From NCBI RefSeq assembly GCF_009496535.1, contig NZ_WIDL01000012.1, positions 1-64,000 on the forward strand: 64,000 bases of DNA, read 5' to 3'. The position numbers and the translations under genes are program-made. Numbering within the stretch: the first letter of the stretch is position 1; the number at the start of each line of letters is the position of its first letter. This document shows positions 38,012 through 46,734 of this stretch, piece after piece. Below the pieces are notes generated by a model, which did not search any database, was not told where the DNA came from, and saw only the letters and a program-made list of their open reading frames with translations. This stretch comes from Stenotrophomonas sp. MYb238. GTDB lineage: Bacteria; Pseudomonadota; Gammaproteobacteria; Xanthomonadales; Xanthomonadaceae.

Positions 38012-40407
38012 CACCGGAAGGTCGCCTTCAGGTAGTAGAAGGCGCCGTTCATGCCGAACGGCGAATAGGAAATGTATTTGACGTTCTGGTACCCCGGGTT
38101 GTTCAGGCTGTTGCGCTTGTCCGGGTAGACGTTGCCGACGTTGTCGCCGCCGGCGGTGAACTCCCAGCTCCCCAGCCGGTAGCTGGCGGACAGGTCGAGC
38201 AGCCATTTGCCGTCGTAGCGCTGGTCGTAGTCCGGGCCGGTGTTGCTGACGGCGACGAAGCTTCCGTAGCGCACCAGGTTGCCGTGCAGTCCCCAGTTGC
38301 CGACGTTGTAGTCGGTGCCCAGCGACAGCTTCGAACGCGGCGTGCTGTCGGTGAGCACGCCGTACTGGTCGCGGCGGTCGATGCGCTGCAGCGTCAGCCC
38401 GTTCTGGTCGAGCACCGCCGGGTTGGGCTTCACGTCGGTGACCCGGGTGTGCGCGTAGGAATAGCCGACGGAACTGTTCAAGCGGCTGCCATTGCCGAAG
38501 CGGTGGTGGTACTGGGCCACCGCGTCGATGCCGGTGGTGGTGGTATCCACCGCGTTGGTGAAATAGCGCACCGACTGGTAAAGCCCGCTGGGGATGCCGT
38601 TGGCCGCCAGGTAAGCCTGCGCCGCGGGGGTCTGGACGTTGAGCGTGCTGGACAGGGTGATGCGGTCGTCGATATGGATGCGGTACGCGTCGATGGTCGT
38701 GCTGAAGGAATCGCTGGGCTGCAACACCAGGCCGGCGCTGATGTTCTGCGACTTCTCGGCCTTCAGGTCCTCCGCACCGAGCAGGCGCGCCACCGGGTCG
38801 TCCACCGGCGCGGTGCGCTGATCCTGGAAGACATTGATGGTCGTGTTCAACGCGCTGGCGGTGGCCGCGTAATGCTGCTGCGCCAGCGCGGGGGCGCGGA
38901 AGCCCGTGGAGACGCTGCCGCGCACCGCCACCTTCGGCGTGAAGTCATAACGGCTGGAGAAAGAGCCGGTGGTGGCGCCGCCGAAATCGCTGTAGCGGTC
39001 ATGGCGCAGCGCCAGCGAAGAACGCCACTTGTCGGTGAAGTTGGTTTCCATGTCCAGGTACAGGCCGTACAGGTCGCGCCGGAAGCTGCCGCTGTCGCCC
39101 GCCTTGAAACCGGAGAATCCCTCGACGCCGGTGCCGTAGTAGGAATTCGCCTCGCCGGCGCTTTCCTCGTAGGTCTGGTGCTGGTATTCCACGCCCGTGG
39201 CCAGCGACACCGGGTTGGCCAAACCGGGCACGTCCAGCGAGTTGCTCAGGGCGAACTGGTACACCGCCAGCCCGCTCTTGAGCGTGCCGTCGTAGAAGTT
39301 CGGCTGCCGGTTGCCGGTGTCGCGGAACAGATAACGGTTGAGCGAGTCGCGGGTGAAGAAGTCGATCTCGTTCTGCCCGTAATCGACGCTGGCGTCCCAC
39401 ATCCAGCCACCGGAGAAATCGCCCTTCAGGCCCAGCACGATGGAACGGTCCTGGCTTTCGGCGTGCAGCCGCGGCCGATAGCCGTCGGGGTAGGCCTGGG
39501 CGTCGTAGGTGGAGGCGCGACCATTGCGGAACGCATCCCAGGTATCGCCGTCGGCGCGGTTCCAGGAGACGAAGCCATAGGCGCTGACGCGGTCGCCGAG
39601 GGCATAGTCGCCGTTCACCAGCACCTTGGCGTTCTTCACCTGCGGGTCGCCCAGGCGATAGGTGACCTCGCCGTAACCCGGCGCGCCGACATTGCGCAGG
39701 TCCAGGCCGGCGCGGTTGGTGAAGTCGTTGGCGTTGCCCTCGAAGCTCACGTGCACCGCACCGTTTTCGCCCAGCGCAAAACCGGCATCGCTGTCGAGGT
39801 GGCGCTGGATGCCGTCGCCCTTGCCGTATTGGCCCAGGCTCAGGGTGACCTGGCCGCTCTCGGCGTCGCCCTTCAGGATGATGTTGATCACCCCGGCGAT
39901 GGCATCCGAGCCATAGCGCGCCGAGGCGCCGTCGCTGAGCACTTCGACGTGGTCGATGGCGGAGATGGGAATGGTGTTCAGGTCCACCGGCGCCGAACCG
40001 CGGCCCTGGGTCACGTTGGTGTTGAGGAAGGCGCTGGTATGGCGGCGCTTGCCGTTGACCAGCACCAGCACCTGGTCCGGCCCCAAGCCGCGCATCTGCG
40101 CCGGGCGGATGATGCCGGTGAAGCCGGAACTGGCCGGCCGCGGGAAATTCAGCGACGGCACCACGCGCGAGAGCGCCTCGCCCAGTTCGCTGCTGCCGCT
40201 GCCTTCGAGGGCTTGCGCCGAAACCACCTGGATCGGTTGCAGCGACTCGGCCGCCGTGCGGTTCTCGGCACGGGTGCCGGTGACCACCACCGGGCTGAGC
40301 GTCTTGGCCGCATCGTCCTCCTGGGCGGCCCATGCGCCGCCGGCGCAGATGACGTTGAAGATGGCGAAAGCGAGCTGCCGCACCGCGAACCTGTTGCCTG
40401 ACTGCAT
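38008..40407 (-). CDS. TonB-dependent outer-membrane receptor
   Basis: A 799-residue receptor with a signal peptide (cleavage near GGAWAAQ), a TonB-box/plug start (KTLSPVVVTGTRAENR), plug motifs (QMRGLGPDQVLVLVNGKRRHTS, DHVEVLSDGASARYGSDAIAGVINI) and a 22-strand barrel ending YLKATFRW with a terminal aromatic residue. The plug resembles the catecholate/oligosaccharide receptor class rather than ferric hydroxamate ones, but ligand cannot be read from sequence. It is the first gene of the operon, divergent from a LysR regulator, and leads into an inner-membrane importer, so it most likely imports a carbon/nitrogen source rather than iron. ATG at 40407; a longer frame upstream lacks a signal. 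Confidence 0.9.
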   Translation of the reverse strand: MQSGNRFAVRQLAFAIFNVICAGGAWAAQEDDAAKTLSPVVVTGTRAENRTAAESLQPIQVVSAQALEGSGSSELGEALSRVVPSLNFPRPASSGFTGIIRPAQMRGLGPDQVLVLVNGKRRHTSAFLNTNVTQGRGSAPVDLNTIPISAIDHVEVLSDGASARYGSDAIAGVINIILKGDAESGQVTLSLGQYGKGDGIQRHLDSDAGFALGENGAVHVSFEGNANDFTNRAGLDLRNVGAPGYGEVTYRLGDPQVKNAKVLVNGDYALGDRVSAYGFVSWNRADGDTWDAFRNGRASTYDAQAYPDGYRPRLHAESQDRSIVLGLKGDFSGGWMWDASVDYGQNEIDFFTRDSLNRYLFRDTGNRQPNFYDGTLKSGLAVYQFALSNSLDVPGLANPVSLATGVEYQHQTYEESAGEANSYYGTGVEGFSGFKAGDSGSFRRDLYGLYLDMETNFTDKWRSSLALRHDRYSDFGGATTGSFSSRYDFTPKVAVRGSVSTGFRAPALAQQHYAATASALNTTINVFQDQRTAPVDDPVARLLGAEDLKAEKSQNISAGLVLQPSDSFSTTIDAYRIHIDDRITLSSTLNVQTPAAQAYLAANGIPSGLYQSVRYFTNAVDTTTTGIDAVAQYHHRFGNGSRLNSSVGYSYAHTRVTDVKPNPAVLDQNGLTLQRIDRRDQYGVLTDSTPRSKLSLGTDYNVGNWGLHGNLVRYGSFVAVSNTGPDYDQRYDGKWLLDLSASYRLGSWEFTAGGDNVGNVYPDKRNSLNNPGYQNVKYISYSPFGMNGAFYYLKATFRW

Positions 40408-40840
40408 GGGAAAACCCCTACGAGACGCGGCTTGCTCACGGGCGACCGGCCATGGGTGAGCAGTCCGGGAGTTGACGATGACGACGGGCTGCATGCCTCG
40501 CCGAGCGTGGATTCCCGGCCTGTCGCACAACGCAATCAGCCCGGCAGGAACAAGCTAATTGCAATCCCCGCCGATGAACATTGAATTTTTCAAGGCGAAC
40601 CTTCACTTTTCGTCATGTCGTCATGAGCGCCGATGCAGGCGGTCTCCGGCGCCGCGAAAAGCGGTGTTTGGCGAGCATCGCAACCCGATGCCACGCCATG
40701 CCGTTACGGCCAGCCGCGGCAGCGGTGACGATCGTCCACGACACGGGCGGAAGGCGCTCCCGTCGGCACCGGAGGAAAATTTACCTGTACAGGCAATCGA
40801 CGTAGGCTACGAATTCCTGCACCTCGCCCGGACAGACCTC
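40408..40840. promoter_or_regulatory. Divergent control region between the catabolic operon and its LysR regulator
   Basis: These 433 bases separate the TonB receptor start (minus strand) from the LysR start (plus strand) and hold no convincing gene. The part 40545-40625 is markedly AT-rich and is the likely promoter area. It contains the T-N11-A dyad at 40581. A second short palindrome, CCTGTACAGG (about 40789-40798), lies near the LysR start and could be an autoregulatory or promoter element. Confidence 0.6.
40581..40593. promoter_or_regulatory. Putative LysR-type operator TTGAA-TTT-TTCAA
   Basis: TTGAATTTTTCAA is a perfect 5-3-5 dyad and fits the T-N11-A rule for LysR-family recognition sites. 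It lies in the only AT-rich block of the divergent region, 174 bases before the receptor start. It is the best candidate site for the regulator encoded at 40841. Confidence 0.5.
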
Positions 40841-41752
40841 ATGAATCTTCGCCAGATGGAAGTCTTCCGCGCGATCATGCTCACCGGCAGCGTCACCGGC
40901 GCAGCCGAGCTCCTGCACCTGTCCCAGTCGGCGGTCAGCAAGATGCTCAGCCATACCCAGCAGCGCAGCGGGTTGAAACTCTTCGAACTGGTCAAGGGCC
41001 GGCTGGTGCCCACCAGTGCGGCAAAGCAGTTGTACGAGGAAGTAGAGCGGCTGTGGCGCAACGTCGAGAAGGTGCACACCTTGTCGAAGGAACTGGCCGA
41101 CCCGACCCGCGGCAACCTGTACGTTGCCGCCTCGCTGAGCCTGGGAACGACCGTGGTGCCCTTGAGCGTGGCCGACACGATCAAGGAGCATTCGGAGCTC
41201 CAGGTCAAGGTGATCCTGCCGCTGCCCAACCAGCTGATCGACGTCGTCGCCGACAAGATCGTGGATATCGGCATCAGCACTTTCGCGGCGAATCATCCGA
41301 GCATCGATGTCCATGCCCGCTTCACCTGCCCGCTGGTGTGCATCATGGCGCCCAACCACCCACTGGCCACGCTCAGGCGGATCCGTCCCCGCGACCTGGT
41401 CGGCCATCGGCTGATTTCCGTTCCTTTCCAGGAGTTGTATGGCCTGAGCGAGGAGAAGGTCTATGGCGAGGCACTGGAAGACCTGAACAAGGGTCTGGAA
41501 GTGCGTTCGAGCTTGATCGCAAGCCTGTTCAGCCGCGCCACGGGCGAAGTGGCCGTGGTGGATGCGCTCGCCATTTCCGACACTCTGGTTCCACCACTGG
41601 AAATCCGTCCATTGGTTACCGACGAGAGCATCGACATCAACGTCATCCATAACCGTTACAAGCCGCTGTCCCCGCAGGCGCTTTTGTTCCAGGAACTGCT
41701 TGTCTTCCGCCTTCAGCAATACTGCGGCGGCATGCAGGGACAGATGGCTTGA
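40841..41752 (+). CDS. LysR-family transcription regulator of the catabolic operon
   Basis: The 303-residue regulator has an N-terminal winged helix-turn-helix (MNLRQMEVFRAIMLTGSVTGAAELLHLSQSAVSKMLSHTQ with LKLFELVKGRLVPT) and a periplasmic-binding-type effector domain (TTVVPLSVADTIKEHSELQV, DIGISTFAANHPSIDV, VCIMAPNHPLATL). The HTH wording resembles opine-responsive NocR/OccR-type regulators, suggesting an amino-acid-like inducer, but this is from memory. It is divergently transcribed from the 18.5-kb operon, the classic arrangement for activation by a pathway metabolite. The start is ATG 40841 with the standard LysR N-terminus; a longer frame adds an improbable leader. Confidence 0.88.
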   Translation: MNLRQMEVFRAIMLTGSVTGAAELLHLSQSAVSKMLSHTQQRSGLKLFELVKGRLVPTSAAKQLYEEVERLWRNVEKVHTLSKELADPTRGNLYVAASLSLGTTVVPLSVADTIKEHSELQVKVILPLPNQLIDVVADKIVDIGISTFAANHPSIDVHARFTCPLVCIMAPNHPLATLRRIRPRDLVGHRLISVPFQELYGLSEEKVYGEALEDLNKGLEVRSSLIASLFSRATGEVAVVDALAISDTLVPPLEIRPLVTDESIDINVIHNRYKPLSPQALLFQELLVFRLQQYCGGMQGQMA

Positions 41753-41976
41753 GCCGCTTCGGCCCGATGCATGGATCGCGCGGCGAGCGTGACCGGACGG
41801 GCCCGCAGGAGGCGCTCATGGCCGGTGCCACCCGGATGCCCCTTCAACGCGCATCCGCATCGGTCTCCGCCCGGCCAGGGTCATGAAAACGGGGCCTCGT
41901 ATCCTGGCTAACATTTCCTGCACGCCGCTGCACCGACACTTGGCATCTCCCCCCGCGGACCTTTGAGGACTTCCCC

Positions 41977-42330
41977 ATGAGCAAGTTCAGCGACATCACC
42001 GGATCGGCCCTGGAACGGGCCATGGAACTGGCCAGCCACGCTGGCGACAGCCTCAAGAGCGGAGGTTCCAACGCCGCCGACTGGCTCAAGGCCGGCGCCG
42101 CGATCGGTGCGATGAAGACCGGCAGCCGCGCAGTGGGCCGCGTGGCGCGGCGCAATCCCACCGCCACCATCGCCATGGCGGCGGTCGGCCTGGGCCTGAT
42201 CGGCTACGCGGTCTACCGCAGGAACAAGCGCGACAACGCCGCCCTGGAAGCGAAATCGCAGCAGATCGCCCAACGCCGCCGCGCCGAGACCACGGTGGAC
42301 GAGACCAGCGACATCGGCAGCGACGCCTGA
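41977..42330 (+). CDS. Small hypothetical protein with one C-terminal membrane helix
   Basis: I do not recognise a named family. The 117 residues start with an amphipathic region (MSKFSDITGSALERAMELAS, Gly/Ser/Ala-rich linker), then a hydrophobic helix (TIAMAAVGLGLIGYAVYRRNK, about 73-92) with positive flanking residues, and a charged tail (ALEAKSQQIAQRRRAETT). This is the build of small inner-membrane stress proteins of the ElaB/YqjD kind, but the similarity is only in architecture. A purine-rich stretch (GGACTTTGAGGAC) precedes the ATG. It is monocistronic and faces the convergent rluE. Confidence 0.65.
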   Translation: MSKFSDITGSALERAMELASHAGDSLKSGGSNAADWLKAGAAIGAMKTGSRAVGRVARRNPTATIAMAAVGLGLIGYAVYRRNKRDNAALEAKSQQIAQRRRAETTVDETSDIGSDA

Positions 42331-42338
42331 TGTCCACG

Positions 42339-42360
42339 GGAGCGCACCCTGGTGCGCTCC
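42339..42360. terminator. Hairpin between convergent genes
   Basis: A 10-bp stem (GGAGCGCACC at 42339-42348 with its complement at 42351-42360) lies right after the plus-strand stop and reaches the stop codon of the opposing pseudouridine synthase gene. It lacks a T-run. A bidirectional terminator is likely from position only. Confidence 0.45.
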
Positions 42361-42902
42361 TACCCCTGCACCACCCGCCACTGCCCGGGTTGCAGGCCGT
42401 CCAGTGCATGCGCGCCCATCGAGGCCCGCACCAGCCGCAGCGTCGGCAGGCCCACCGCGGCGGTCATGCGCCGCACCTGGCGGTTGCGCCCCTCGCGCAG
42501 GGTGATCGCCAGCCAAGCATCGGGCACGGTCTTGCGGAACCGCACCGGCGGATCACGCGGCCACAGCGCCGGCGCCGTTTCCAGCAGCTGCACGCACGCC
42601 GGAAGGGTCGGTCCGTCGTTGAGCAGCACGCCGTCGCGCAGCGCCTGCAGCTTCTCCGCGGCCGGCACGCCTTCCACCTGTACCCAATAGGTCTTGTCCT
42701 GCTTGTGGCGCGGATCGGTCAGCCGGTGCGCCAGGCCGCCATCGTCGGTGAGCAGCAGCAGGCCTTCGCTGTCGTAGTCCAGGCGGCCTGCCGCGTACAC
42801 ATCCCTGGGCAGGCCGAACCCGGCCAGCGTCGCCCGCGGCGGCTGGCTGCGGTCGGTGAACTGGCACAGGACGTTGAAGGGTTTGTTGAAGGCTACGAGC
42901 AT
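42360..42902 (-). CDS. rluE: 23S rRNA pseudouridine synthase, RluE/RsuA family
   Basis: The 180-residue protein is a short RsuA-type synthase without an S4 domain, like RluE. It has the catalytic motif [19 protein letters not shown] (catalytic Asp in GRLDYDSEG), [11 protein letters not shown], and the C-terminal [29 protein letters not shown]. RluE modifies U2457 of 23S rRNA in E. coli. The start ATG at 42902 gives the family N-terminus [15 protein letters not shown]. Confidence 0.88.
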   Translation of the reverse strand: MLVAFNKPFNVLCQFTDRSQPPRATLAGFGLPRDVYAAGRLDYDSEGLLLLTDDGGLAHRLTDPRHKQDKTYWVQVEGVPAAEKLQALRDGVLLNDGPTLPACVQLLETAPALWPRDPPVRFRKTVPDAWLAITLREGRNRQVRRMTAAVGLPTLRLVRASMGAHALDGLQPGQWRVVQG

Positions 42903-43051
42903 GGGAACGGGGAAAAGGAAAAGGGGAAACGGCCGTAGGCGCGGACGTCATGCACCTGCGCTTGGGTGCGGCAGGAACGGTAGACCACGCGATCCGCCGG
43001 CACCGCGCACCGCACGACCCTCCCCGTTCCCGGTTCCCCCTTCCCCGCCTT

Positions 43052-43912
43052 TCAAGGCTTCACGAAGCGCAGCGTCATGCGGTCGCTTTCGCCGATCGCC
43101 TTGTATTTGGCCGCGTCGGCGGCGTCGTGGTTGTTGGACGGCGGCAGCGTCCACACGCCGTTGGGATGATCCTTGGTGTCGCGCGGGTTGGCGTTGACCT
43201 CGCTGCTGTCCTGCAGCTTGAAGCCTGCCGCCTCGGCCATGGCGATCACCTGCGCCTGGCCGACGTAGCCGCTCTTGTCCTCGGCCGGGACATCGACCTT
43301 GGCGCGGTGTTCCACCACACCCAGCGTGCCGCCCGGCTTGAGCACCGCGAAGAACGCGCGGAACATGCCTTCGGCCTGGCCGGCGGCGCGCCAGTTGTGC
43401 ACGTTGCGGAAGGTCAGCACCACGTCGGCCGAACCCGGCTTGCCGAGCACCGGCGCGGCCGGGTCGTAGGCGACGACGGTGGCCTTGTCGAACAATGCCG
43501 GCGCTGCGGCGAACTTCTTTTCCAGGCCGTCGCGGGCGCGCTGCTGGTAGTCGCGGCCGCCGCCGGCCGGCAGCGCCATCGGGTCGACCACCGCGGCCAC
43601 GTAATGGCCCTGGCCGCGCAGGTAGGGCGCGAGGATCTCGGCGTACCAGCCGCCGCCCGGGGTGATCTCGACCACGGTCTGCTGCGGCTGCAGGCCGAAG
43701 AACTCCAGCGTCTGCTGCGGATGCCGGTAGGCATCGCGCGCGGTGTTGGCGGCGCTGCGCCAGTCGCCGGACACGGCGGCCTGCAGCGGGGCCGGAGCGG
43801 CGGCGCCATGCATGGCGGCGTGATCGTGGCCGGCATGCGCAGGGTCCTGCGCGGCGGCAGGCAGGGCGGCGAACAGCAGGCAGGCGGCAACCAGCGGGGC
43901 GGACGTCTTCAT
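43052..43912 (-). CDS. Exported methyltransferase-like protein with His-rich N-terminus
   Basis: The 286-residue protein begins with a clear signal peptide (LVAACLLFAALPAAAQ) and a short His-rich segment (DPAHAGHDHAAMHG), and then a class I methyltransferase-like fold. Motif I reads VVEITPGGGWYAEILAPYL, with TPGGGW where usual enzymes have GCGTG, followed by DVVLTFRNVHNWRAAG and LKPGGTLGVVEHRAKV. Periplasmic methyltransferases would lack an obvious SAM supply, so this family may have another function; the histidines could bind metal. It stands alone with GGGAGG-like bases not far upstream. Function unknown. Confidence 0.75.
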   Translation of the reverse strand: MKTSAPLVAACLLFAALPAAAQDPAHAGHDHAAMHGAAAPAPLQAAVSGDWRSAANTARDAYRHPQQTLEFFGLQPQQTVVEITPGGGWYAEILAPYLRGQGHYVAAVVDPMALPAGGGRDYQQRARDGLEKKFAAAPALFDKATVVAYDPAAPVLGKPGSADVVLTFRNVHNWRAAGQAEGMFRAFFAVLKPGGTLGVVEHRAKVDVPAEDKSGYVGQAQVIAMAEAAGFKLQDSSEVNANPRDTKDHPNGVWTLPPSNNHDAADAAKYKAIGESDRMTLRFVKP

Positions 43913-44090
43913 CGGGAGGTTCCACGGTTGGAGTGAGGCGAGCCTAGCATGCGCGCACGGCGCCTTCGCCCCGCACGCAGGCCGGGGCGCGCCGGCTTCC
44001 GGATCCGCGCGGAACGCTGTTTTCACCCCGGTGCAACGGAAACGGCATATGCGGCGTCTATGCTGTCGTGCCGATTCCAAGGAGGTGCGC

Positions 44091-45047
44091 ATGACCCGGT
44101 TACGCGAACTCGGCCGTTCCGGCCTGCAGGTCGGCCCCATCGCGTTGGGCGGCAACGTCTTCGGCTGGAGCGTGGACGAGAAGACCGCCTTCGCCCTGCT
44201 CGACGCCTTCGTCGAGGCCGGCTTCAACCTGGTCGACACCGCCGACGTATATCCGGCGTGGGTGCCCGGCAACAAGGGCGGCGAGTCGGAAACCCTCATC
44301 GGGCGCTGGCTCGGGCAAGGCGGCAGGCGCGACAAGGTGGTGCTCGCCACCAAGGTCGCCAAGTGGGCCGAGCGCCCCGGCCTGTCGGCCGACAACATCG
44401 ACGCCGCCGTCGACGATTCGCTGCGGCGCCTGCGCACCGACGTGATCGACCTGTACCAGGCGCACGAGGACGACGAGTCGGTGCCGCTGGAGGAAACCCT
44501 GGGCGCCTTCGCGCGGCTGATCGAAGCGGGCAAAGTGCGCGCGATCGGCGCGTCCAACTACAGCGCCGCGCGCCTGCGCGACGCGCTGAAGGTATCGGCC
44601 GACTACCACCTGCCGCGCTACGAGAGCCTGCAGCCGGAGTACAACCTCTACGACCGCGCCGGCTACGAGGCCGAACTGGAGCCGCTGGCGCGTGAGCAGG
44701 GCCTGGGCGTGATCGGCTACTACGCGCTGGCCAGCGGCTTCCTCAGCGGCAAGTACCGCAGCGCCGCGGATGCCGGCAAGAGCGGCGCGCGCGGCGCCAA
44801 GGTGGTGGAGCGGTACCTCAATCCGCGCGGGCTGCGCATCCTCGCCGCGCTCGACGATGTCGCCGCCGCGCACGCGGCGACGCCGGCGCAGGTCGCGCTG
44901 GCCTGGCTGATCGCGCGTCCCGGCATCACCGCACCGATCGTCAGCGCCACCGGCGTGGCGCAGCTGCACGAGGTGCTCGCCGCCGCGCGGCTGTCGCTGT
45001 CGGCGCAGGACGTCGCCCAGCTCGACGACGCCAGCGCCGAAGCCTGA
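44091..45047 (+). CDS. Aldo/keto reductase
   Basis: The 318-residue TIM-barrel oxidoreductase has the AKR signatures LGGNVFGWSVDEKTAFALLDAFVEAG, FNLVDTADVYPAW (Asp/Tyr of the tetrad), VVLATKVAKW (Lys), LYQAHEDDESVPLEETLGAFARLIEAGKVRAIGASNYSA (with Ala-His replacing the more common H-x-P) and NADPH-binding IARPGITAPIVSATGVAQLHE. It resembles general YajO/Tas-type NADPH-dependent reductases; the carbonyl substrate is unknown. AGGAGGTGCGC precedes the ATG. It is followed by a small hairpin at 45052 and then a small hypothetical gene. Confidence 0.88.
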   Translation: MTRLRELGRSGLQVGPIALGGNVFGWSVDEKTAFALLDAFVEAGFNLVDTADVYPAWVPGNKGGESETLIGRWLGQGGRRDKVVLATKVAKWAERPGLSADNIDAAVDDSLRRLRTDVIDLYQAHEDDESVPLEETLGAFARLIEAGKVRAIGASNYSAARLRDALKVSADYHLPRYESLQPEYNLYDRAGYEAELEPLAREQGLGVIGYYALASGFLSGKYRSAADAGKSGARGAKVVERYLNPRGLRILAALDDVAAAHAATPAQVALAWLIARPGITAPIVSATGVAQLHEVLAAARLSLSAQDVAQLDDASAEA

Positions 45048-45051
45048 ATAC

Positions 45052-45073
45052 GGCGCGGGTTGAACCCCGCGCC
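45052..45073 (+). terminator. Short hairpin after the aldo/keto reductase gene
   Basis: GGCGCGGG pairs with CCCGCGCC around a short loop just after the stop at 45047. There is no T-run, so termination is only suggested. Confidence 0.35.
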
Positions 45074-45127
45074 GTCCCGGTCGTAGCATCCGGCCTACAG
45101 GGGGCGGACCGCGAACGGAGACCGCTC

Positions 45128-45430
45128 ATGCAGAACCCGCACACTGCAAGCCGTCGCACTCTCGACCTGGACGCCGAAATGGCCTACTGGCGCAGCGTCC
45201 ACGCCATCGGCCGCCTCGGCCATCACGACTTCGACCAGTACCGGCGCCTGCTGCGGATGGGCTTCGAGGTCTACATGGCATGGCCGCGGGCCAGCGAGGA
45301 ACAGCTCTACCGCGTGCTGCAGGACAGCTACCACCGGCATGCGCCGGCGCTGGCCGTGCCGTGGGACGAGGCGCGCTGGCTGGTACGCCATGCCTGGCAC
45401 CACGCCGAGCAGGCGCAGTCCATGCATTGA
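45128..45430 (+). CDS. Small hypothetical protein, 100 residues
   Basis: I do not recognise a family name. The protein is Trp/His/Arg-rich (DLDAEMAYWRSVHAIGRLGH, DFDQYRRLLRMGFEVYMAWP, LYRVLQDSYHRHAP, ARWLVRHAWHHAEQAQ), looks all-helical, and has no signal or membrane segment. The ATG at 45128 follows GAACGGAGACCGCTC, a weak to moderate ribosome site. Codon use is like its neighbours, so it is likely real. It lies downstream of an aldo/keto reductase and convergent to an alpha/beta hydrolase. Confidence 0.7.
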   Translation: MQNPHTASRRTLDLDAEMAYWRSVHAIGRLGHHDFDQYRRLLRMGFEVYMAWPRASEEQLYRVLQDSYHRHAPALAVPWDEARWLVRHAWHHAEQAQSMH

Positions 45431-45443
45431 GGCGCGCGATGGT

Positions 45444-46172
45444 TCAGGCCGGCGCCTGCAGCCACGCGCGCAGCGCCGCGCTGACCTCGGCCGGCTTTTC
45501 CATCGGCGCCAGGTGACCGCAGCCGGGCAGCGCCACCAGCCGCGAATGCGGCGCCAGCGCATGCATTTCCTCGCTGACCGCCAGCGGGGTGATGCGGTCG
45601 TTGGCGCCGCATACGATCAGCAGCGGATCGTGGCAGGCGGCCAGCACCGCATGGCCGTCGGGCCGCTCCAGCGCGCTCTGCCGCAGGAAGACGTCGGCGC
45701 CCAGGCGCGCGGTCATCGCGCGCACGCGCTGCACGAGATCGTGGTCGTCCAGGCGCGAGGCATCGATGTAGCTGCGCATCAGCCTGTCGCCGAAACCGTG
45801 GAAGGCGCCGGGCAGGCGCGCGCTGACCCGCTGCGCGTGGCGCAGCGCGGCGCGTTCGGGCGAATCGGGATGGATCGAGGTGCCGATCAACGCCAGCCGC
45901 CGCACCCGCTCCGGGGCGACGCGCAGGATCTGCTGGGCGACTAAGCCGCCCAGCGAGAAGCCGGCCAGCGCGAACCGCGGCGGCGCCTGCGCCAGCACGT
46001 CCAGGGCTACCGCCTCCAGGGTGTCGCCGCGGGTCTGGTCGCCGACGATGCAGTCGGCGATGTCGGACAGGTCGGCGATCTGCGCGCGCCACAACTCCGC
46101 ATCGTTGAGCAGGCCGGGCAGCAACAGCAGCGGAATCTTTGCGGGCGCGTTCCCGGCGGCAGCGGTGTGCAT
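45444..46172 (-). CDS. Alpha/beta-fold hydrolase
   Basis: The 242-residue hydrolase has the oxyanion strand IPLLLLPGLLNDAELW, nucleophile elbow LAGFSLGGLVAQQIL (Ser in GFSLG), an acid in LIVCGANDRITPL and base in LPGCGHLAPMEKP. The size and GxSxGG motif fit small esterases of the MhpC/BioH kind. No cofactor or signal peptide is visible, so it should be cytosolic. Its substrate is unknown. It is convergent to the small hypothetical gene and followed upstream by another hypothetical gene on the same strand. Confidence 0.82.
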   Translation of the reverse strand: MHTAAAGNAPAKIPLLLLPGLLNDAELWRAQIADLSDIADCIVGDQTRGDTLEAVALDVLAQAPPRFALAGFSLGGLVAQQILRVAPERVRRLALIGTSIHPDSPERAALRHAQRVSARLPGAFHGFGDRLMRSYIDASRLDDHDLVQRVRAMTARLGADVFLRQSALERPDGHAVLAACHDPLLIVCGANDRITPLAVSEEMHALAPHSRLVALPGCGHLAPMEKPAEVSAALRAWLQAPA

Positions 46173-46223
46173 GGCGCCATTGTCGCGCCCGCGGGCAGCG
46201 ACCGGTAGCGGCTGCGGAGGGTA

Positions 46224-46715
46224 TCAGGCGCTTCCGGCGTCCGTGGCGTCCAGCGCCAGCAGGCCCAGGCAGATCTCCAGTTCGCCGTCGCCCACGCTGG
46301 CGCCCAGCACCAGCAGGGCGAGCCTGTCGCCGTGCCGCCAGCAGGCGATGCGGTGGCGTTCGAACGCATTCAGCAGCGCGTCCGGCACGCCGCTGCCGGC
46401 AGGCGCGCAATCCTCGACGCAGCACGACGGCACGCCCAGGGTGCCGGTCAACGACCGCATCATCGTGTCCTGGCTGCCGCGATAGTCGTTCCAGAGGGTT
46501 TCCAGTTCCTGGTGCAGGTCGCCGCCACCGGCATCGCAGTCCGCGTAGTCGATGCCGATCACCGCGGCGAGCCGGCCGGGCGCCTGGCCCAGCCACAGCG
46601 CGTGCTGCTCGAACGCGCAGCCGTCCTCGGGGACCTCGTCGCGCGGGAACGGCTGCGCCAGCAGCGCCGCGAGGGTGTCGGGCGCGGCATGCACGCGCTC
46701 CTGGAAACTAGACAT
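46224..46715 (-). CDS. Hypothetical protein, 163 residues
   Basis: I do not recognise the family. The product is acidic and likely soluble, with segments LAALLAQPFPRDEVPEDGCAFEQHALW, RLAAVIGIDYADCDAGGGDL, SCCVEDCAPAGSGVPDALLNAF and RLALLVLGASVGDGELEICLGLLAL, plus six cysteines, two of them adjacent. There is no signal peptide or membrane helix. It starts 19 bases after the stop of the Pat-type acyltransferase gene on the same strand, so the two may be co-transcribed. Confidence 0.65.
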   Translation of the reverse strand: MSSFQERVHAAPDTLAALLAQPFPRDEVPEDGCAFEQHALWLGQAPGRLAAVIGIDYADCDAGGGDLHQELETLWNDYRGSQDTMMRSLTGTLGVPSCCVEDCAPAGSGVPDALLNAFERHRIACWRHGDRLALLVLGASVGDGELEICLGLLALDATDAGSA

Positions 46716-46734
46716 CTGGATTCCTTCGTTCGGA

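Noticed and set aside
42903-43051. Purine-rich GGGAACGGGGAA stretch and its pyrimidine counterpart as a regulatory element
   Set aside because: Similar strings occur elsewhere between genes (for example near 18990), so they are likely simple intergenic repeats.
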